Of a DNA stretch of 64,000 nucleotides, positions 62,596 through 64,000 are shown one piece after another (the stretch's first letter is position 1; each line of letters starts with the position of its first letter). The notes below the pieces were generated by a model. It saw only the letters and a list, made by a program, of their open reading frames with translations. It did no database searches and was not told the origin of the DNA. This stretch comes from Candidatus Baldrarchaeum yapensis (GTDB taxonomy: Archaea > Asgardarchaeota > Baldrarchaeia > Baldrarchaeales > Baldrarchaeaceae): positions 56,763 to 120,762 of the forward strand of contig JAEOSH010000001.1 in assembly GCA_016840465.1 (NCBI GenBank), written 5' to 3'. Both the position numbers and the translations under genes were made by a program.

Positions 62596-63927
62596 ATGAA
62601 TGTAGACTCCAGCATCGTAGTGAAATCCGATATCCTAGAAAAAGCACTAGATCTTCTGAGGAACTATGTTCTATGTGATAATTGTTTAGGCAGACAATTT
62701 GCATATCTTGGAACTGGAACTGATAATAGGCAACGAGGTGCAGCAATAAAGCTAATTTTAACAATGGAAGCTCATAAGATGTTAGAAGATGGAGATGTTG
62801 ATCGTGCCAAAGAAATTTTGATGACATTAGCTATTAATGGAAAATGTGATGCCGCAAGAGGAGTTCTTTCACAAAAATTTCCCGATTGCGCTGTTGAAAA
62901 TCTAAAATGTGAAATTTGCGGCGATTTTTTTGAAAATATTGAGAATGTCGTTAATAGGGTTTTAGAAATTTGTAGGAACCTCGACTTTGAGACCTTTGTT
63001 GTCGGATCATCCGTTCACTCATCGATATTAAACCGTGAGGACGAATTGCGCTCAAAACACGATATTTTATTCGGGGAATCGATAAAAAGAGAAATAAACA
63101 GGGAGATTGGAAAAAGAATTCATAAGAAGTTGAATAAAAAGTTCGAGAGCAAAGCCCCGGATGTTGTTATATTAATAAACTTAAAGCAGGATTTTTCTGT
63201 CGAGATAGACGTGAGAACAAACCCTCTTTATATTTTTGGAAGGTACAGGAAGAATTTACGTGGTATTCCTCAATTTCCGGTCCCTCATAGTGGACAATAT
63301 TCGGTTAAAGATCTTATAGTTACGCCAGTACTGGAGATTACAGGCGGGTCTGATGCGATATTTCATCCTATAGGGTTGGAAGGGAGAAATGTGAAGGTAT
63401 TGGGAAGTGGTAGGCCCTTCATTGTTGAGGTAAAGAATCCCAAAATTAGGAAAATAGACCTCACAAGGCTTGAAAAAATAATAAACGATCGATCCAATGG
63501 CGCGATAGAGGTTTTTAATTTGAGGTTTTCGAGCAAGGAAGAGCTAAGAAGATTAAAAGCGAAATCGAGGGTTTTTGTGAACAAGTATCGCGTATTAGTG
63601 AGAGCGCAAGATTGTGTAGGCGAAGAACAATTAAAGACATTGGAGGAATTTTTCCGTGAAATTGTCATACAACAGAGGACCCCTACGCGGTTTTTAGGAA
63701 AATCGAAGGATAAAACAAAGAAGAAAGTTGTATATTCCGTAAAAGCAAATAAAATAACGAATGATACCTTTGAATTGTTAATTACATGCCAAGCGGGCCT
63801 GTTTGTGAGAGAATTTGTCGAGGGAGATTACGGGAGAACTTCACCAAGCATCTCTGAGTTGTTAGGAGTAGGATGTGAATGTTTAGAGGTGGATATACTG
63901 GGAGTAGAGTTCGAACCACATAGTTGA
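62596..63927 (+). CDS. pus10: tRNA pseudouridine synthase Pus10
   Basis: This 443-residue Pus10 makes pseudouridine 54 (and 55) in the tRNA T-loop. The N-terminal zinc-binding THUMP-containing part has CDNC and CEICG pairs. The catalytic core has EIDVRTNPLYIFGRYRKNLRGIPQF-type residues and TGGSDAIFHPIGLEGRNVKVLGSGRPF (cited in part as DAIFHPIGLEGRNV and LGSGRPF) containing the catalytic aspartate region. It follows srp54 by 12 nt. The last 73 bases of the window after it hold no gene. Confidence 0.93.
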   Translation: MNVDSSIVVKSDILEKALDLLRNYVLCDNCLGRQFAYLGTGTDNRQRGAAIKLILTMEAHKMLEDGDVDRAKEILMTLAINGKCDAARGVLSQKFPDCAVENLKCEICGDFFENIENVVNRVLEICRNLDFETFVVGSSVHSSILNREDELRSKHDILFGESIKREINREIGKRIHKKLNKKFESKAPDVVILINLKQDFSVEIDVRTNPLYIFGRYRKNLRGIPQFPVPHSGQYSVKDLIVTPVLEITGGSDAIFHPIGLEGRNVKVLGSGRPFIVEVKNPKIRKIDLTRLEKIINDRSNGAIEVFNLRFSSKEELRRLKAKSRVFVNKYRVLVRAQDCVGEEQLKTLEEFFREIVIQQRTPTRFLGKSKDKTKKKVVYSVKANKITNDTFELLITCQAGLFVREFVEGDYGRTSPSISELLGVGCECLEVDILGVEFEPHS

Positions 63928-64000
63928 TTGTCCATAGATTCGCATATAAGCTTGAGTGGTTGCCCGTGCGTTATCTTTTGGAAACTAAGGGTATTTTGGG

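Overview
The window is a gene-dense archaeal chromosome segment. Archaeal identity rests on TFE, RpoF, ribosomal protein L21e, Pelota, aMBF1, NAC, aIF5A, Sec61 beta, SRP54 with a GC-rich 7S RNA, a B-family DNA polymerase, DnaG-type primase, Pus10, A-type ATP synthase subunits and a tetrahydromethanopterin C1 pathway. The host looks like a strict anaerobe: it has class III ribonucleotide reductase, formylmethanofuran dehydrogenase, heterodisulfide-reductase-like modules and pyruvate:ferredoxin oxidoreductase. GC-rich structured RNAs in a moderately AT-rich background suggest a thermophile. No mcr genes are in the window, so methanogenesis cannot be claimed, and the phylum cannot be fixed from the sequence alone.

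Layout. 0-15 kb is a C1 and electron-transfer region: fwdD-fwdB, an HdrA-MvhD fusion, tRNA-Val, DUF2110-TFE, a ferredoxin, an operon encoding an HdrC-HdrB fusion, a tandem HdrA-HdrA' and MvhD, then fwdA-fwdC-mch. 15-21.5 kb holds nucleotide metabolism: a glutaredoxin-like protein with NrdD, an HTH/ATP-cone/NrdD-like protein behind pyrB, and pyrI. 21.4-27.8 kb holds A-ATPase subunits F, A, B and D with trm56, MBF1 and NAC. 27.8-31.5 kb encodes a large Ig-like surface protein and a TadC-like membrane protein. 31.5-32 kb carries an SRP RNA-tRNA-Ser unit. 32-40.7 kb holds a DHH protein, PolB, a GNAT, Pelota, a radical SAM enzyme, CutA and a site-2 protease. 40.8-44.1 kb has the 5S rRNA locus, small conserved genes and a two-hairpin H/ACA-like RNA. 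44-50.3 kb has Taw2/Trm5, Toprim, DnaG, GT2 and the por operon. 50.6-64 kb is informational: Sec61 beta, ThiL, tRNAs, HemK-like, KsgA, DUF655, RpoF, L21e, an RPA-like protein, aIF5A, a C/D sRNA, Hsp20, PAC2, SRP54 and Pus10.

The most striking content is a set of RNAs that appear to need bulge-helix-bulge (BHB) splicing. (1) The 5S rRNA gene at 40868-41027 is circularly permuted: the 3' half precedes the 5' half, the native ends are joined by an ACAT loop, and the new ends form a 12-bp helix next to a complete BHB motif. Cutting and joining at its predicted sites restores the conserved archaeal loop-B sequence exactly. (2) The por gamma-subunit gene is interrupted by a 28-nt out-of-frame insert framed by a perfect BHB motif, and removing it restores the frame and the family motif. 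(3) tRNA-Ser(GCT) has two introns, tRNA-Thr(CGT) has one at 32/33, and tRNA-Arg(TCT) has an expanded D-loop. Together these suggest a splicing endonuclease of broad specificity that acts on tRNA, mRNA and 5S rRNA precursors.
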